64,000 bases of DNA. Origin: RPRB01 sp035519675. GTDB lineage: Bacteria > Myxococcota > Myxococcia > Myxococcales > Myxococcaceae. The stretch spans positions 1-64,000 of the forward strand of contig DATIWB010000005.1 of NCBI GenBank assembly GCA_035519675.1, in the 5' to 3' direction. The notes under the pieces were generated by a model. The model searched no databases, was not told the origin of the DNA, and was given only the letters and a program-made list of their open reading frames with translations. Positions 1 through 9,240 of the stretch are shown here, piece by piece. Numbering within the stretch: the first letter of the stretch is position 1; each line of letters opens with the position of its first letter. Position numbers and translations under genes: made by a program.

Positions 1-167
1 GCCTTCTCGCGAGCGAGCCTCAGGACGTATTGCTCCGCGGCCTCGCCGGGCCGGACATTCTCGTCCAGGTGCGCAGGATCGATGCGCAGCGGAATTCCCA
101 GCTGCTCGAGCAGAGCGCGACGGCGGGGGCTGGCCGAGGCCAGGACCAGGAGAGGCGAGGGAGGCAT
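1..167 (-). CDS. maf: Maf family nucleotide pyrophosphatase, partial (N-terminal 55 residues)
   Basis: This is the beginning of a Maf/YhdE-type protein that runs off the left edge of the window. The ATG is the complement of 165-167 and translates as MPPSPLLVLASASPRRRALL, followed by a stretch with DENV and a final AREKA. The LASASPRR segment near the N-terminus is the signature of the family, and the DEN and AREKA segments sit where family members have them. Maf proteins are house-cleaning pyrophosphatases that hydrolyse non-canonical or pyrimidine nucleoside triphosphates and have been linked to septum formation. The gene is divergent from the GGDEF gene, with about 70 bases between the starts. 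The rest of the protein is outside the window, so its catalytic residues cannot be fully checked. Confidence 0.85.
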   Translation of the reverse strand, partial: MPPSPLLVLASASPRRRALLEQLGIPLRIDPAHLDENVRPGEAAEQYVLRLAREK

Positions 168-236
168 GAGCGACCCCCCCGTCTAGCGAAACGTGGGTTG
201 ACCTGCCACGACCGCCCCGTCGATGGTGGGACTGGA

Positions 237-1283
237 ATGAGGGCCACGGACCTCCTCGCGGCGCTGCGCCGGACGGTGGAGCAGCTCGCTGCGTTCAACG
301 AGCTGGCGAAGGCGCTGACCTCCACCCTGGAGACGCGCGAGGTCCTGGGGCTGGTGATGCAGAAGGTGTCTGCGCTCCTCCGCCCGGCCAACTGGTCGCT
401 GCTCCTGCACGACGAGGCGACCGACAGCCTGTACTTCGAGATCGCGGTCGGGGTGGGCGCCGACCGGCTCCGCAGCGAGCGGATCGCGGTGGGCGAGGGC
501 ATCGCCGGCACCGCCTTCCGGACCCTCAAGCCGCGCCTGGTCGACGACGTGCGCACGGCGCCGGACTTCTCGCCCCGCTTCGACGCGCTCACCGACTTCC
601 GGACCGGCTCGGTGCTCGCCGTGCCGCTGATCTTCCGCGGCCGGGCGCTGGGGATCATCGAGCTGGTGAACGGGGAGGGAGACCCTCGCTTCGGCGAGGA
701 GGACCTGGCGGCGGTGATGGCGATCGCCGATTTCGCCGCCATCGCCATCCAGAACTCGCGCGACTTCCAGCGCGTGCAGGAGCTCACGCTGGTGGACGAG
801 CACACGGGGCTGGGGAACGTCCGCTCGCTGCGGAAGCAGCTCGACGCGGAGACCACGCGCGCCCGGAGCCTGGGTCACCCGCTCTCGCTGCTCTTCCTCG
901 ACCTCGACCACTTCAAGACGGTGAACGACACCCACGGGCACCTGGTGGGGAGCGCGCTGCTGCGTGAGGTGGGCGGGATCCTCCGCGAGGAGCTGCGGCC
1001 GGTGGACGCCGCGTTCCGCTACGGCGGCGACGAGTTCGCGGTGATGCTGGTGGAGGTGGACACCCGGTACGCCGTGCTCACCGGGGAGCGCATCCTGACC
1101 CGCTTCCGCTCCCACCGGTTCGGGAAGGCCTCCGGGCTCGATCTCCGTGTCACGGCGAGCCTGGGAGTCGCCGCCTGCCCCGAGCACGCGTCCCAGTCCA
1201 CCGAGCTGATCGAGGCGGCGGACCGGGCGATGTACCTGGTGAAGGCGCGCGGCCGTGACGGCCTCGCGATCGCTTCAAGCTGA
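237..1283 (+). CDS. GAF-GGDEF diguanylate cyclase
   Basis: A 348-residue soluble protein with an N-terminal GAF sensor domain (about residues 25-165) and a C-terminal GGDEF domain (about 180-345). The catalytic loop RYGGDEF is intact (GGDEF at residues 263-267). An RPVD motif lies exactly five residues before it, matching the inhibitory I-site RxxD, so the enzyme is probably active and feedback-controlled by c-di-GMP. It should make c-di-GMP from two GTP. The reading frame stays open upstream to about base 30, but the ATG at 237 is preceded by GGTGGG, and the upstream part overlaps the divergent maf gene, so 237 is the better start. A PilZ protein, a possible c-di-GMP receptor, is encoded at 11061. 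There are no membrane segments. Confidence 0.93.
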   Translation: MRATDLLAALRRTVEQLAAFNELAKALTSTLETREVLGLVMQKVSALLRPANWSLLLHDEATDSLYFEIAVGVGADRLRSERIAVGEGIAGTAFRTLKPRLVDDVRTAPDFSPRFDALTDFRTGSVLAVPLIFRGRALGIIELVNGEGDPRFGEEDLAAVMAIADFAAIAIQNSRDFQRVQELTLVDEHTGLGNVRSLRKQLDAETTRARSLGHPLSLLFLDLDHFKTVNDTHGHLVGSALLREVGGILREELRPVDAAFRYGGDEFAVMLVEVDTRYAVLTGERILTRFRSHRFGKASGLDLRVTASLGVAACPEHASQSTELIEAADRAMYLVKARGRDGLAIASS

Positions 1284-1286
1284 TCC

Positions 1287-1700
1287 TCACAGCACGCGGA
1301 CGAGCCAGCGAGGCTCGGTGCAGTTCCCTCCCCGGTCGAGCCGGAGCTGAAGCCAGTAGGCGGGTCCAGTTCCGGGCCCGAACTCGGGTCCGACTCCGAC
1401 GAGCTCGAAAGGGTACTGGAGGCACTCAGCCAGCGAGAGCCGGCGGTCCTGGAGTGAGCGCGGGTCGCGGCACCGCTCGGGCGGCCCCAGCGCGGACTGC
1501 ACGGTGGAGCTCGACATCCCGACGAGGAACGTCAAATCCTGGAGCTCGGGATCGAGGTCTCGCTGCAGCTCTCCCCGATGAGCCTCGAGGTACCGTGTCC
1601 GCAGCAGGTCGAGCTTTGCTCCCGTTGACGCACAGCCAGCAAACAGAGGTGAGCACCCGATGGCGACGAGAAGCCAGCGGATGTCGCGAAACGGCGCCAC
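1287..1700 (-). CDS. Putative lipoprotein of unknown function
   Basis: A 137-residue protein with a short basic N-terminus, a hydrophobic stretch and a lipobox ending in FAGC (Cys about residue 23), so it is probably lipid-anchored in the cell envelope. The mature part is rich in charged residues, with a ...DLTFLVGMSSSTVQSALGPP segment and two further cysteines. The segment around VGMSSSTVQSALGPP resembles the short SmpA/OmlA-like motif in which a small lipoprotein begins with a G-x-S-x-x-x-V-x-x-x-L-G-x-P pattern, but the match is too short to assign a family. The gene ends four bases after the convergent GGDEF gene and lies about 20 bases downstream of the PpiD-like gene on the same strand, so the two may be co-transcribed. 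Confidence 0.7.
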   Translation of the reverse strand: MAPFRDIRWLLVAIGCSPLFAGCASTGAKLDLLRTRYLEAHRGELQRDLDPELQDLTFLVGMSSSTVQSALGPPERCRDPRSLQDRRLSLAECLQYPFELVGVGPEFGPGTGPAYWLQLRLDRGGNCTEPRWLVRVL

Positions 1701-1721
1701 CCGGTCATTCTACCGGGCGGC

Positions 1722-3290
1722 TCAGCCCTCGGCGGCGGTCGGAGCGATCAGCTCCTCGTTCTTCACGATCTTCGCCGACTTCTTCAGTGACTCCAGATAG
1801 GACTCCTGGATCTCCACCTGGCGCTGGCGCATCGCCTCCTCGCGCAGCTCGCCCTTCTTCGCCTGGAAGTTGGCGTCGTCGGCCTTCTGCCGGGCGGTGA
1901 CCTCGGCGACCACCCACGCATCACCCGAGCGGTAGGTGCCGGGGAGCGGCCCGGGCCCGTCCTTAGCGAAGGCCGCGGCCTGCAGGTCGGGCGAGGCGCC
2001 GAGCCGGGGAATCGTCGCTGAGCTCTTCGGGAAGGCGCCGGTGTCGATGGCCCGCGGCGCGTCGCCGGGGTCCACCGACTGTGCGTCCTTGTCCTTCTTG
2101 TCGGGGAACTGGGTTGCGAGAGAGACGCCCTTCTGGAGCGCAGCGGCAGCCTTCTTCGCGTCCGCCTCGGCGAGGGCAGAAGCCCGGTCCTTCCGCAGCA
2201 GGACCTGCGCGATCTCGGCCGAGACCGAGGCCAGCGGCTTCTCCTCGGGGGGCTTCTTCTCCTCGACCAGCAGGAGGTGCCAGCCGAACGGGGTGAGCAC
2301 CGGCTCGGAGAGCTCACCGATCTTGAGGTTGAAGGCCGCCTGGGCGAACGCCGGCACGAAGGCGCTCCGTTCGTTCCAGCCGAGCTCCCCTCCCTGCATC
2401 TTGCTGCCCGGGTCGTCCGACGACTCCTTCGCCACGTCGGCGAACGCCTTGCCCCCCTGGATCTGCTTGCGGAGCTCGAGCGCCCGGTCGTGCGCCTTGA
2501 CCTTCTCGTCCTCGGTGGGGGTGCGGTTCATCCGGACCAGGATGTGACGCAGCCGGACCTGCTCCCCCTTGGAATAGGTGCGCTTGTTGGCCTCGTAGTA
2601 GGCCGCAATCTCCTTGCCGTGGGCCTTCTCCCAGGCCGCCACCTCGGCGGGGGAGGGCGCCTTGATCTTCGCCGCGTAGGCGGCCGGGTCGAACTTGACC
2701 AGCGAGAGGCTCACGGTGTCGCCCTCGCGCTGGAAGCGAGCCCGGAGCTCGTCCTCGGAGACCTCCGCGGTCTGGGCCACCATCGCCAGGAGCCGCTGGG
2801 CCGCCAGCCGGCGCCGGAGCCCGGCCTCGTAGTCGGGGGCGGTCTTCTTGGCGTACGCCTGGAGCACCTCGTTGTAGGTCTGCGGGTCGAACTGCCCGTC
2901 CTTCTGGAAGCTTGGGTCCTTCCGGATCATGTCGAGCAGATCGGTGTCGGAGACGGTGATCCCGTGTGCTTCCGCTGCCTGCTCCAGCAGCTCGGTGGTG
3001 ATCAGCTCGTCCAGCACCCGCCCGGGGATGCCGAACTGCCGGGCCAGGGCCTCCGGGAGGTCCCCCCCGCCCCGCATCCGGAGCGCCTCCAGGCGCTGTC
3101 CGTACGCTCGGCGGAACTCGGCGATGGAGATCTCCTGGCCGTTGACCCTGGCTGCCGCGTCCTTCACGGACGGGGCGAGGGGGGCGTTGCAGCCGCGGCT
3201 CCCTGGCCCGAACTGGAGGATGAAGACCAGGGCGATGGCGAAGATGAAGAGGTAGGAGAAGAAGCGGCGGGCGTCGAATCCGGAGCTCAT
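1722..3290 (-). CDS. ppiD: PpiD-like membrane-anchored peptidyl-prolyl isomerase/chaperone
   Basis: A 522-residue protein that begins with a cytoplasmic tail and one membrane segment (about residues 9-30, RFFSYLFIFAIALVFIL). A SurA-N-like chaperone region follows (about 45-190: VNGQEISIAEFRRAY). A parvulin (PpiC) domain lies at about 245-350 with the typical RLRHILV, GGELGW and GWHLLLV segments. This is the PpiD layout, in which the protein is tethered to the inner membrane and helps fold outer-membrane and periplasmic proteins as they leave Sec. A GTG 48 bases upstream is in frame, but the ATG complementary to 3288-3290 starts just before the membrane anchor and gives the usual topology. It is divergent from mreC. 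Confidence 0.88.
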   Translation of the reverse strand: MSSGFDARRFFSYLFIFAIALVFILQFGPGSRGCNAPLAPSVKDAAARVNGQEISIAEFRRAYGQRLEALRMRGGGDLPEALARQFGIPGRVLDELITTELLEQAAEAHGITVSDTDLLDMIRKDPSFQKDGQFDPQTYNEVLQAYAKKTAPDYEAGLRRRLAAQRLLAMVAQTAEVSEDELRARFQREGDTVSLSLVKFDPAAYAAKIKAPSPAEVAAWEKAHGKEIAAYYEANKRTYSKGEQVRLRHILVRMNRTPTEDEKVKAHDRALELRKQIQGGKAFADVAKESSDDPGSKMQGGELGWNERSAFVPAFAQAAFNLKIGELSEPVLTPFGWHLLLVEEKKPPEEKPLASVSAEIAQVLLRKDRASALAEADAKKAAAALQKGVSLATQFPDKKDKDAQSVDPGDAPRAIDTGAFPKSSATIPRLGASPDLQAAAFAKDGPGPLPGTYRSGDAWVVAEVTARQKADDANFQAKKGELREEAMRQRQVEIQESYLESLKKSAKIVKNEELIAPTAAEG

Positions 3291-3354
3291 CGGCGTGTCT
3301 GGAAGGTGCTCGCCCGTGGTAGCAAAGAGGCCAGCCACCCCCGGGGAAGCATCC

Positions 3355-3384
3355 TTGACCCTCTAGGGGAGCGACTGTGAAAAT
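3355..3384 (+). promoter_or_regulatory. Candidate sigma-70 type promoter of the mre-rod operon
   Basis: A TTGACC box (3355-3360) is followed after 18 bases by GAAAAT (3379-3384), about 40 bases before the mreC start. It lies in the divergent gap between ppiD and mreC, one of the few A/T-rich patches nearby. The assignment rests on consensus similarity alone; the -10 box matches only four of six positions. Confidence 0.35.
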
Positions 3385-3424
3385 ACAAGCGCTTCGGCAG
3401 CAATGAGAAGGGCCCCCCGACCAA

Positions 3425-4291
3425 GTGCTGTCTTTCCTCCGGCGTCACCGTGAGCCACTGCTGGTCTGTCTCATCCTCGCGCACGCGCTGGGGATGTTCC
3501 TCGGCTCGAGCCGTCGGGTGCGGGAGCCCAACCTCGTCGATCGGATCGCGCTGGCGGTGACCGCTCCGGTGCAGCGGGCCGCGGTGGCCATCGTCGACGG
3601 CTCGGTGAACGCCTGGCAGCAGTACGTGTCACTGCGGAGCGTGCGCCGCGACAACGCCCAGCTGCAGGCAGACAACGCCAAGCTCCGCGCCGACGTGGTG
3701 GGCCTCGCCGAGGCGCGCGCCGAGAACGAGCGGCTCCGGCGGCTGGTGCACTACGAGGAGACCAACCCCGGGCCGAAGGTGATTGCCCGCGTGCTGGGCA
3801 TCAACCCCGACCCGAACCGGCTCACCCTGCGCATCGACCGGGGCGAGGGGGATGGGGTACGGCGCGGGCAGGCGGTGGTGACGGCGGATGGCGTGGTGGG
3901 TCAGGTGCTCCGGGCGACGGCCAGCGCCGCCGACGTGCTGGTGGTGTTCGACCCCAACTGCCGGCTGGGCGGCCGCATCCAGCGGACTCGCGCCCGGGTG
4001 GGCATCTCCGGCGCCGGCGACGACCAGGCGCTGAAGCTCGAGTACCTGCTGCGGACCGAGGACCTCGAGGAGGGCGACCTGGTGGTGACCTCCGGGACGG
4101 ACGGGGTGTATCCGCCGGGGCTGGTGGTCGGTCGGGTCACCTCCGTGCAGCGGCAGACCAGCGGGATGTTCCTCAACGCCGGCATCCTCCCGGCGGTGAA
4201 CTTCACCAAGGTGGAGGAGGTGCTGGTGCTGGCGCCTCAGCCCGGGGCTGCCGCCTTCCCCGCCCGCACCGAGAGCCAGGGCCGCCGATGA
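3425..4291 (+). CDS. mreC: Rod shape-determining protein MreC
   Basis: A 288-residue MreC with an N-terminal membrane segment (about residues 11-29), a coiled coil rich in Asn, Glu and Leu (about 60-105: RRDNAQLQADNAKL), and a C-terminal double beta-barrel with GRVTSVQ near the end. MreC is the periplasmic scaffold that links MreB and MreD to PBP2 and RodA in the elongation machinery. It starts with GTG at 3425 and overlaps mreD by four bases (ATGA), so the four genes mreC-mreD-mrdA-rodA form one translationally coupled operon. Confidence 0.95.
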   Translation: MLSFLRRHREPLLVCLILAHALGMFLGSSRRVREPNLVDRIALAVTAPVQRAAVAIVDGSVNAWQQYVSLRSVRRDNAQLQADNAKLRADVVGLAEARAENERLRRLVHYEETNPGPKVIARVLGINPDPNRLTLRIDRGEGDGVRRGQAVVTADGVVGQVLRATASAADVLVVFDPNCRLGGRIQRTRARVGISGAGDDQALKLEYLLRTEDLEEGDLVVTSGTDGVYPPGLVVGRVTSVQRQTSGMFLNAGILPAVNFTKVEEVLVLAPQPGAAAFPARTESQGRR

Positions 4292-4791
4292 AGCTGGCCC
4301 TGACCCTGGTGCTGACCCTGCTCTTCCTCGCCCTCGAGTCGGTGGCGGTGAAGTACGTGGGGCTCGGTGTGGCCCGCATCGACGTCACGGTGGCCATCGT
4401 GGCCTTCCTCTCGCTGCGCGCCGGGCTCCTGGAGGGCGCGGTGGCCTCCTACGCGGTGGGCTACCTGCTGGATCTGATGACCGGGCGCCCCACCGGGCTC
4501 TACACCTTGCTGGCGGTGGTGACCTTTCTGCTCGGGCGCATCGCCGCCTCGCTGGTGGACGTGCGCTCCGGGAGGTCCTTCGCCCTGTTCGCCATGGCTG
4601 CCGATGCCACCCACGGGCTGCTGGCCTGGGGAATTGGCTCGGTGAGCAGCAAGCAGATGGCCCTCTCGTGGCTGTCCGGCTTGCCGGTGGAGGTGCTCCT
4701 CACCGGGCTGGCGGCGCTCCTCCTCTATCCTCTGCTGCGGCGCTTCGGACTCGGCGCCGAGAAGCGGGATCCGGGGCTGCTCGCCCCATGA
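4288..4791 (+). CDS. mreD: Rod shape-determining protein MreD
   Basis: A 167-residue integral membrane protein with about five hydrophobic segments and few charged residues, sitting between mreC and the PBP2 gene. Sequence conservation in MreD is low, so the call rests on size, topology and its fixed place in the operon. MreD binds MreC and helps activate the PBP2-RodA synthase. Its start overlaps the end of mreC and its stop overlaps the mrdA start, both as ATGA. Confidence 0.9.
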   Translation: MKLALTLVLTLLFLALESVAVKYVGLGVARIDVTVAIVAFLSLRAGLLEGAVASYAVGYLLDLMTGRPTGLYTLLAVVTFLLGRIAASLVDVRSGRSFALFAMAADATHGLLAWGIGSVSSKQMALSWLSGLPVEVLLTGLAALLLYPLLRRFGLGAEKRDPGLLAP

Positions 4792-6818
4792 CGCTCGGCC
4801 AGAACAGCGCGGGGAAGGACCTCAAGGCGCGCTATCTGTGGCTGGGCCTGGTGATGATCGCCGGCCTGCTGCTCCTCGCCGGGCGGCTGTACCGGCTGCA
4901 GATCGCCCAGGGGGACGAGTACTCGGCGAAGTCGGTCGCCAACTTCGTGAAGGAGATCCGGGTCAAGGCCGACCGGGGAATCATCAAGGACCGGCGCGGG
5001 GAGATCCTGGTCGACAGCCGTCCCTCGTTCGACGTCTTCGTCACCCCGGCGTTCTGCGAGCGCTGCTCCGAGGAGGTGCTCCCCCGCCTCTCCGGCTGGC
5101 TATCCTGGGACGAGGAGCAAGGGAAGCACGTGGAGCAGCTGCTCCGCGCCGCGAAGCGGAGCGCCCCGTTCCAGCCGGTGCCGGTGCAGCTGGACCTCAA
5201 CCGTGACGAGCTGGACACGCTGAACGCGCACAAGCTCGAGCTTCCCGGGGTGGACTGGCCCGCGGTCCCCCACCGCAACTACCGCACTGGCACCGTGCTC
5301 CCCCACGTGGTGGGGTACATGAACGAGATCACCCAGGACGAGCTGGACCGGCTCAACGCCCAGGGTGAGGGCTATGCGCTCGGCGACTTCATCGGCCGAC
5401 GCGGGGTGGAGCGTTACTTCGAGCGCCGCCTGCGGGGCAGGGACGGGAGCCGCAAGGAGGTGGTCAACGCCCGCGGCGAGACCATCCAGGAGCTGAACGA
5501 CCTCATCACCGGCGAGGCCACCGTCTCCAGCTCGCCAGGTGACAACGTGGTCCTGAGCATCGACATGCGGCTGCAGGCCGAGGCCGAGCGCGCCTTCCCC
5601 GGGACCGCCGGGGCGGTGGTGGCGATGGACGTCCGCACTGGGTTCATCCTGGCGATGGTGTCGCGCCCGGGGTTCGACCCCAACGTGCTCACCGGCCGGG
5701 TGACGCCGGCGCAGCTGACGGCGCTCAACAAGGACCCGTTGCAGCCGATGATCTTCCGGCCTGCGCAGCAGCACTACAGCCCCGGGTCGACCATGAAGAC
5801 GCTGAGCATGTTCGCCGCGCTGGGGAGCAAGGGCTTCACCCCCCACAGCACGGTGAGCTGCGGCGGCGGCTACCGGCTCGGCGCGCGGATGTGGCGGTGT
5901 CACAAGGACGCAGGCCACGGCCTGGTTGACGCACGGCACGCGCTGCAGTGGTCGTGCGACACCTGGTTCTACAAGGTGGCCGACAGCCTGGGTCTGGACC
6001 CCATCGCAGCCACCGGCCGGAGCTTCGGCCTCGGCGCGCCCACCGGGGTGGCGGTGGTGGCCGAGGTGCCGGGCATCATGCCCGACGCCGCGTACCACGA
6101 CCGGGTCACGCCGGGCGGATACACCAAGGGCCTGGCGCTCAACAGCGTCATCGGGCAGGGAGATGTGAACGTCACGCCGCTGCAGCTCACCATGGCCTAC
6201 GCCGCGGTGGCGAATGGCGGGCACCTCTACAAGCCGCAGCTGGTCCGGCGGCTGGAGACACCGGACGGGCGCACGCTCCAGGAATACCAGCCCGAGGTCG
6301 TCCGGGAGCTGGACCTGGATCCCGAGGCGCGCCGCCTGGTGGTGGACGCGCTGGCCGCGGTGGTCAACGAGCCGGGCGGAACAGCCTACCGGGCGCGGCT
6401 GCCCGACGTGCGGATGGCGGGGAAGACCGGCACCGCGCAGGTCATCGCGCTGGGGAAGACGCGGGTGAAGAAGGAAGCGATGACCTACTGGCAGCGGGAC
6501 CACGCCTGGTTTGCCTCCTTCGCCCCGGCCGAGGACCCGGAGATCGCGGTGGTGGTGCTCAACGAGCATGGCGGACACGGGGGCATGGATGCCGCGCCCA
6601 CGGCGACCGCGCTGATGAAGAAGTACTTCGAGCTCAAGCGCGAGGACGCCAACGCCACCATCGCCGCGTCCACCGCGCTCCCGGTCATGCCGGTGCGGCC
6701 GGTGCCGCCGCCCCCCGCTCCGCGGCCGCCCCCCGTCCAGGAGGAGCTCCCCGTGGATCCGGCCTCCGCGCCGTCGGTGGCGCAAGTCCCGGCGGCCCCC
6801 TCGGAGGGCGCGCGCTGA
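4788..6818 (+). CDS. mrdA: Penicillin-binding protein 2, elongasome transpeptidase
   Basis: A 676-residue class B PBP. It has one N-terminal membrane segment (about 19-37), a PBP dimerisation domain with the RGxIxDRRGEIL motif near residue 65, and a transpeptidase domain. The active-site motifs are all present: STMK with the nucleophile Ser334 and Lys337, SCD at 389-391 and KTGTA at 546. The C-terminal ~45 residues are very rich in Pro and Ala and may be a flexible tail. The enzyme cross-links peptidoglycan during cell elongation with RodA. The start is the ATG that overlaps the mreD stop; the upstream open frame inside mreD is not used. Confidence 0.97.
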   Translation: MTLGQNSAGKDLKARYLWLGLVMIAGLLLLAGRLYRLQIAQGDEYSAKSVANFVKEIRVKADRGIIKDRRGEILVDSRPSFDVFVTPAFCERCSEEVLPRLSGWLSWDEEQGKHVEQLLRAAKRSAPFQPVPVQLDLNRDELDTLNAHKLELPGVDWPAVPHRNYRTGTVLPHVVGYMNEITQDELDRLNAQGEGYALGDFIGRRGVERYFERRLRGRDGSRKEVVNARGETIQELNDLITGEATVSSSPGDNVVLSIDMRLQAEAERAFPGTAGAVVAMDVRTGFILAMVSRPGFDPNVLTGRVTPAQLTALNKDPLQPMIFRPAQQHYSPGSTMKTLSMFAALGSKGFTPHSTVSCGGGYRLGARMWRCHKDAGHGLVDARHALQWSCDTWFYKVADSLGLDPIAATGRSFGLGAPTGVAVVAEVPGIMPDAAYHDRVTPGGYTKGLALNSVIGQGDVNVTPLQLTMAYAAVANGGHLYKPQLVRRLETPDGRTLQEYQPEVVRELDLDPEARRLVVDALAAVVNEPGGTAYRARLPDVRMAGKTGTAQVIALGKTRVKKEAMTYWQRDHAWFASFAPAEDPEIAVVVLNEHGGHGGMDAAPTATALMKKYFELKREDANATIAASTALPVMPVRPVPPPPAPRPPPVQEELPVDPASAPSVAQVPAAPSEGAR

Positions 6819-7963
6819 TGCAGCTGCGGATCGAGCGCCGGATGGTGCTCAAGATTCCCTGGGGCCTGGTGGCGGTGACGCTGGCCATCGCGCTGCTCGG
6901 CATCTGGAACCTGGCCTCTGCCTCACGGCCTCCGCATACCCCGCTCTGGGCGCGGCAGCTCCTGAACCTCGGGGTGGGGGTGGCGGCGGGGATCGGCGTC
7001 TGCCTGATGGACTACCGGTTCATCCAGCGGATGGCCTGGCCGATCTACGGGGTGAACGCCGCGGCGCTGATGGCGCTGAAGATCGTCGGCCACCGGGCGA
7101 AGGGGGAGGCGAGCTGGCTGGCGCTCGGGCCGCTGCGGATCGAGCCGGCGGAGTTCATGAAGCTGGCGTTGATCATCGTCCTGGCCCGCTTCTTCCACGA
7201 CGACTACCGGGAGGGCGAGAAGCCCTACGGGCCGTTGCGGCTGTGGAAGCCGCTGCTGCTGACGCTCTTCGCGGCGGGGCTGGTGCTCCCGGACCTCGGG
7301 AACACGATGATGCTCCTCCTCACCGCCTGCACCATCCTGGTCTTCTCCCGGCTGCGGCTGTGGTTCCTGGGGGTGGGCGTGGCCGGGCTGCTGGCCATCT
7401 CGCTGGTCATCTGGAACGACTACGTCCGGGACCCGTCGGACGGGCACCGCACGGTCATCCGCCAGGTCCTGAAGCGGCACCAGAGCCAGCGCATCGCCGG
7501 ATGGCTCTCGCCCGAGTCGGACCTCAAGGGCTCGGGCTACCACGCCGCCCAGTCGAAGATCGCGGTGGGCTCCGGAGGTCTGCTGGGGAAGGGCTGGCGG
7601 CAGGGCACCCAGACCGGCCTCTTCTTCCTCCCCGAGCAGCACACCGACTTCATCTTCTCGGTGTGGGCCGAGGAGCACGGGTTTCTCGCCTCGCTGCTGC
7701 TGCTGGGGCTCTACGGGCTCATCTTCGCCTTCGCCCTGGGGGTGGCGATGCAGGCCCGCGACCGCTTCGGGGCCTTCGTGGCGGTGGGGGTGGCGGCGAT
7801 GATCTTCTGGCAGGTGTTCGAGAACATCGGGATGGTGGTGGGCCTGCTCCCGGTGACCGGCATCACCCTGCCGCTGATGAGCTACGGGGGCTCGTCGATG
7901 ATGAGCGTGCTCCTGTCGCTGGGGCTCCTGGCGAGCATCGCCATGCGCCGGCACATGTTCTGA
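6818..7963 (+). CDS. rodA: RodA peptidoglycan glycosyltransferase (SEDS family)
   Basis: A 381-residue SEDS protein with about ten membrane segments. Recognisable family landmarks are the SWLALGPLRIEPAEFMKL segment, the DLGN segment, the long periplasmic loop with GSGG and the LFFLPEQHTDFIFSVWAEE signature, and the C-terminal PLMSYGGSS. RodA polymerises glycan strands from lipid II and works with PBP2. The ATG overlaps the PBP2 stop (TGATG), so it is translationally coupled. It is the last gene of the mre-rod operon. Confidence 0.97.
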   Translation: MQLRIERRMVLKIPWGLVAVTLAIALLGIWNLASASRPPHTPLWARQLLNLGVGVAAGIGVCLMDYRFIQRMAWPIYGVNAAALMALKIVGHRAKGEASWLALGPLRIEPAEFMKLALIIVLARFFHDDYREGEKPYGPLRLWKPLLLTLFAAGLVLPDLGNTMMLLLTACTILVFSRLRLWFLGVGVAGLLAISLVIWNDYVRDPSDGHRTVIRQVLKRHQSQRIAGWLSPESDLKGSGYHAAQSKIAVGSGGLLGKGWRQGTQTGLFFLPEQHTDFIFSVWAEEHGFLASLLLLGLYGLIFAFALGVAMQARDRFGAFVAVGVAAMIFWQVFENIGMVVGLLPVTGITLPLMSYGGSSMMSVLLSLGLLASIAMRRHMF

Positions 7964-8094
7964 CTACGGGGGCGACCGTGCCCCTGGCGGATCTTGCTCT
8001 GGCTGGAGCGGCGCCGGGCGGGGCAGACTGTGCTGGTGGGGGACCGCTGACCGGAGCATCCTCGCCGTTCCCCACCGTCTCCGGGAGGTTCCCC

Positions 8095-9240
8095 TTGAGG
8101 GCCGAGTCGATCGCCGTCGCGCCGCCGCCGGTCGCGGTCCCCGCCGAGTCGGGCCGGCAGCTCCCGTTCGACTGGCTGCGGGGACTGGTGATGGTGCTGA
8201 TGACCGTCGACCACGCCTCCGGGGAGTTCAACGCCGGACGGCTCTTCACCGACGCCACCTTCCTCTACACCCCGGGGATGCCTCTTCCGGTCGATCAATT
8301 CCTGACCCGGTGGATCACCCACCTCTGCGCGCCGGTGTTCGTGTTCCTGGCCGGCTACGTGATGCAGCTGAGCGTGCGCCGCCGGCTGGAGCAGGGGGAA
8401 TCCGAGGGGAGCATCACCCGGTTCATCGTCACCCGAGGCCTGATCATCGCCGCTCTCGATCCGCTGTGGATGCGCCTGGTGTTCAAGCCCCCCGGGGGAC
8501 TGATCGTCCTTCAGGTCCTCTACGCGATCGGGATGAGCTTCGTGGTGATGGCCTTCCTCCGGCGCATCCCGCCGTTCACCATCGGCATCCTCGGGGTGGT
8601 GCTGGCGTTCGTCTCCGAGCCGCTCCGGGCGCTGGTGCCGGCCACCGGCTCGCTCCACGCCCTCGGCACGCTGCTGGTGGCCGCCGGGCCGCTCCCGCCA
8701 TTCATCGTCGGCTACCCGCTGATCCCCTGGCTGGCGATCATGATGATGGGGTGGGGCGCCGCGGAGCTCGGCCGGCGCGAGCCTTCCCGCTTCCCGGCGA
8801 GGGTGGCGCTGGCGGGGCTGGTGGCGCTGGCCCTGTTCTTCCTGTTCCGCGGTCTGAACGGGTGGGGAAACATGGGGCTGTTCCGGGAGAACGGCTCGCT
8901 GGTGCAGTGGCTGCACGTGTCGAAGTACCCGCCGTCCGTCGCCTACGACGCCCTGGAGCTGGGCATCGGATGGTTGCTCCTGGCGCTGTTCCTGGTGTGG
9001 AGGCCTCCGGCCTGGGCGGATGCGGTGCTCCGCCCGCTGGGGCAGAGCGCGTTCTTCTTCTACCTCCTGCACGCGCACTTGCTCGCCGTCGCCTCGTACG
9101 GGCTGGGGATGCACAACAGCGCGGGCCTGGTGGCGACGTACGTCTCGTCGGCGGCGGTCATCGCGGTGCTGGTCCCGGCCTGCAAGGCGTACCGACGCTA
9201 CAAGCTGGCGCACCCGAGGAGCCTCGCCCAGTACATCTAG
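8095..9240 (+). CDS. DUF1624 / heparan-alpha-glucosaminide N-acetyltransferase-like membrane protein
   Basis: A 381-residue multi-pass membrane protein (about ten hydrophobic segments). The N-terminal FDWLRGLVMVLMTVDHASG segment carries the R-G and D-H pattern typical of DUF1624, the bacterial relatives of lysosomal acetyl-CoA:heparan-glucosaminide acetyltransferase. These proteins are thought to move acyl groups across the membrane; the substrate here is unknown. The frame is open far upstream inside rodA. The TTG at 8095 is preceded by GGGAGG at a good distance and gives the expected N-terminus, so it is chosen as the start. It lies about 130 bases after rodA on the same strand and may be read through from that operon. 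Confidence 0.8.
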   Translation: MRAESIAVAPPPVAVPAESGRQLPFDWLRGLVMVLMTVDHASGEFNAGRLFTDATFLYTPGMPLPVDQFLTRWITHLCAPVFVFLAGYVMQLSVRRRLEQGESEGSITRFIVTRGLIIAALDPLWMRLVFKPPGGLIVLQVLYAIGMSFVVMAFLRRIPPFTIGILGVVLAFVSEPLRALVPATGSLHALGTLLVAAGPLPPFIVGYPLIPWLAIMMMGWGAAELGRREPSRFPARVALAGLVALALFFLFRGLNGWGNMGLFRENGSLVQWLHVSKYPPSVAYDALELGIGWLLLALFLVWRPPAWADAVLRPLGQSAFFFYLLHAHLLAVASYGLGMHNSAGLVATYVSSAAVIAVLVPACKAYRRYKLAHPRSLAQYI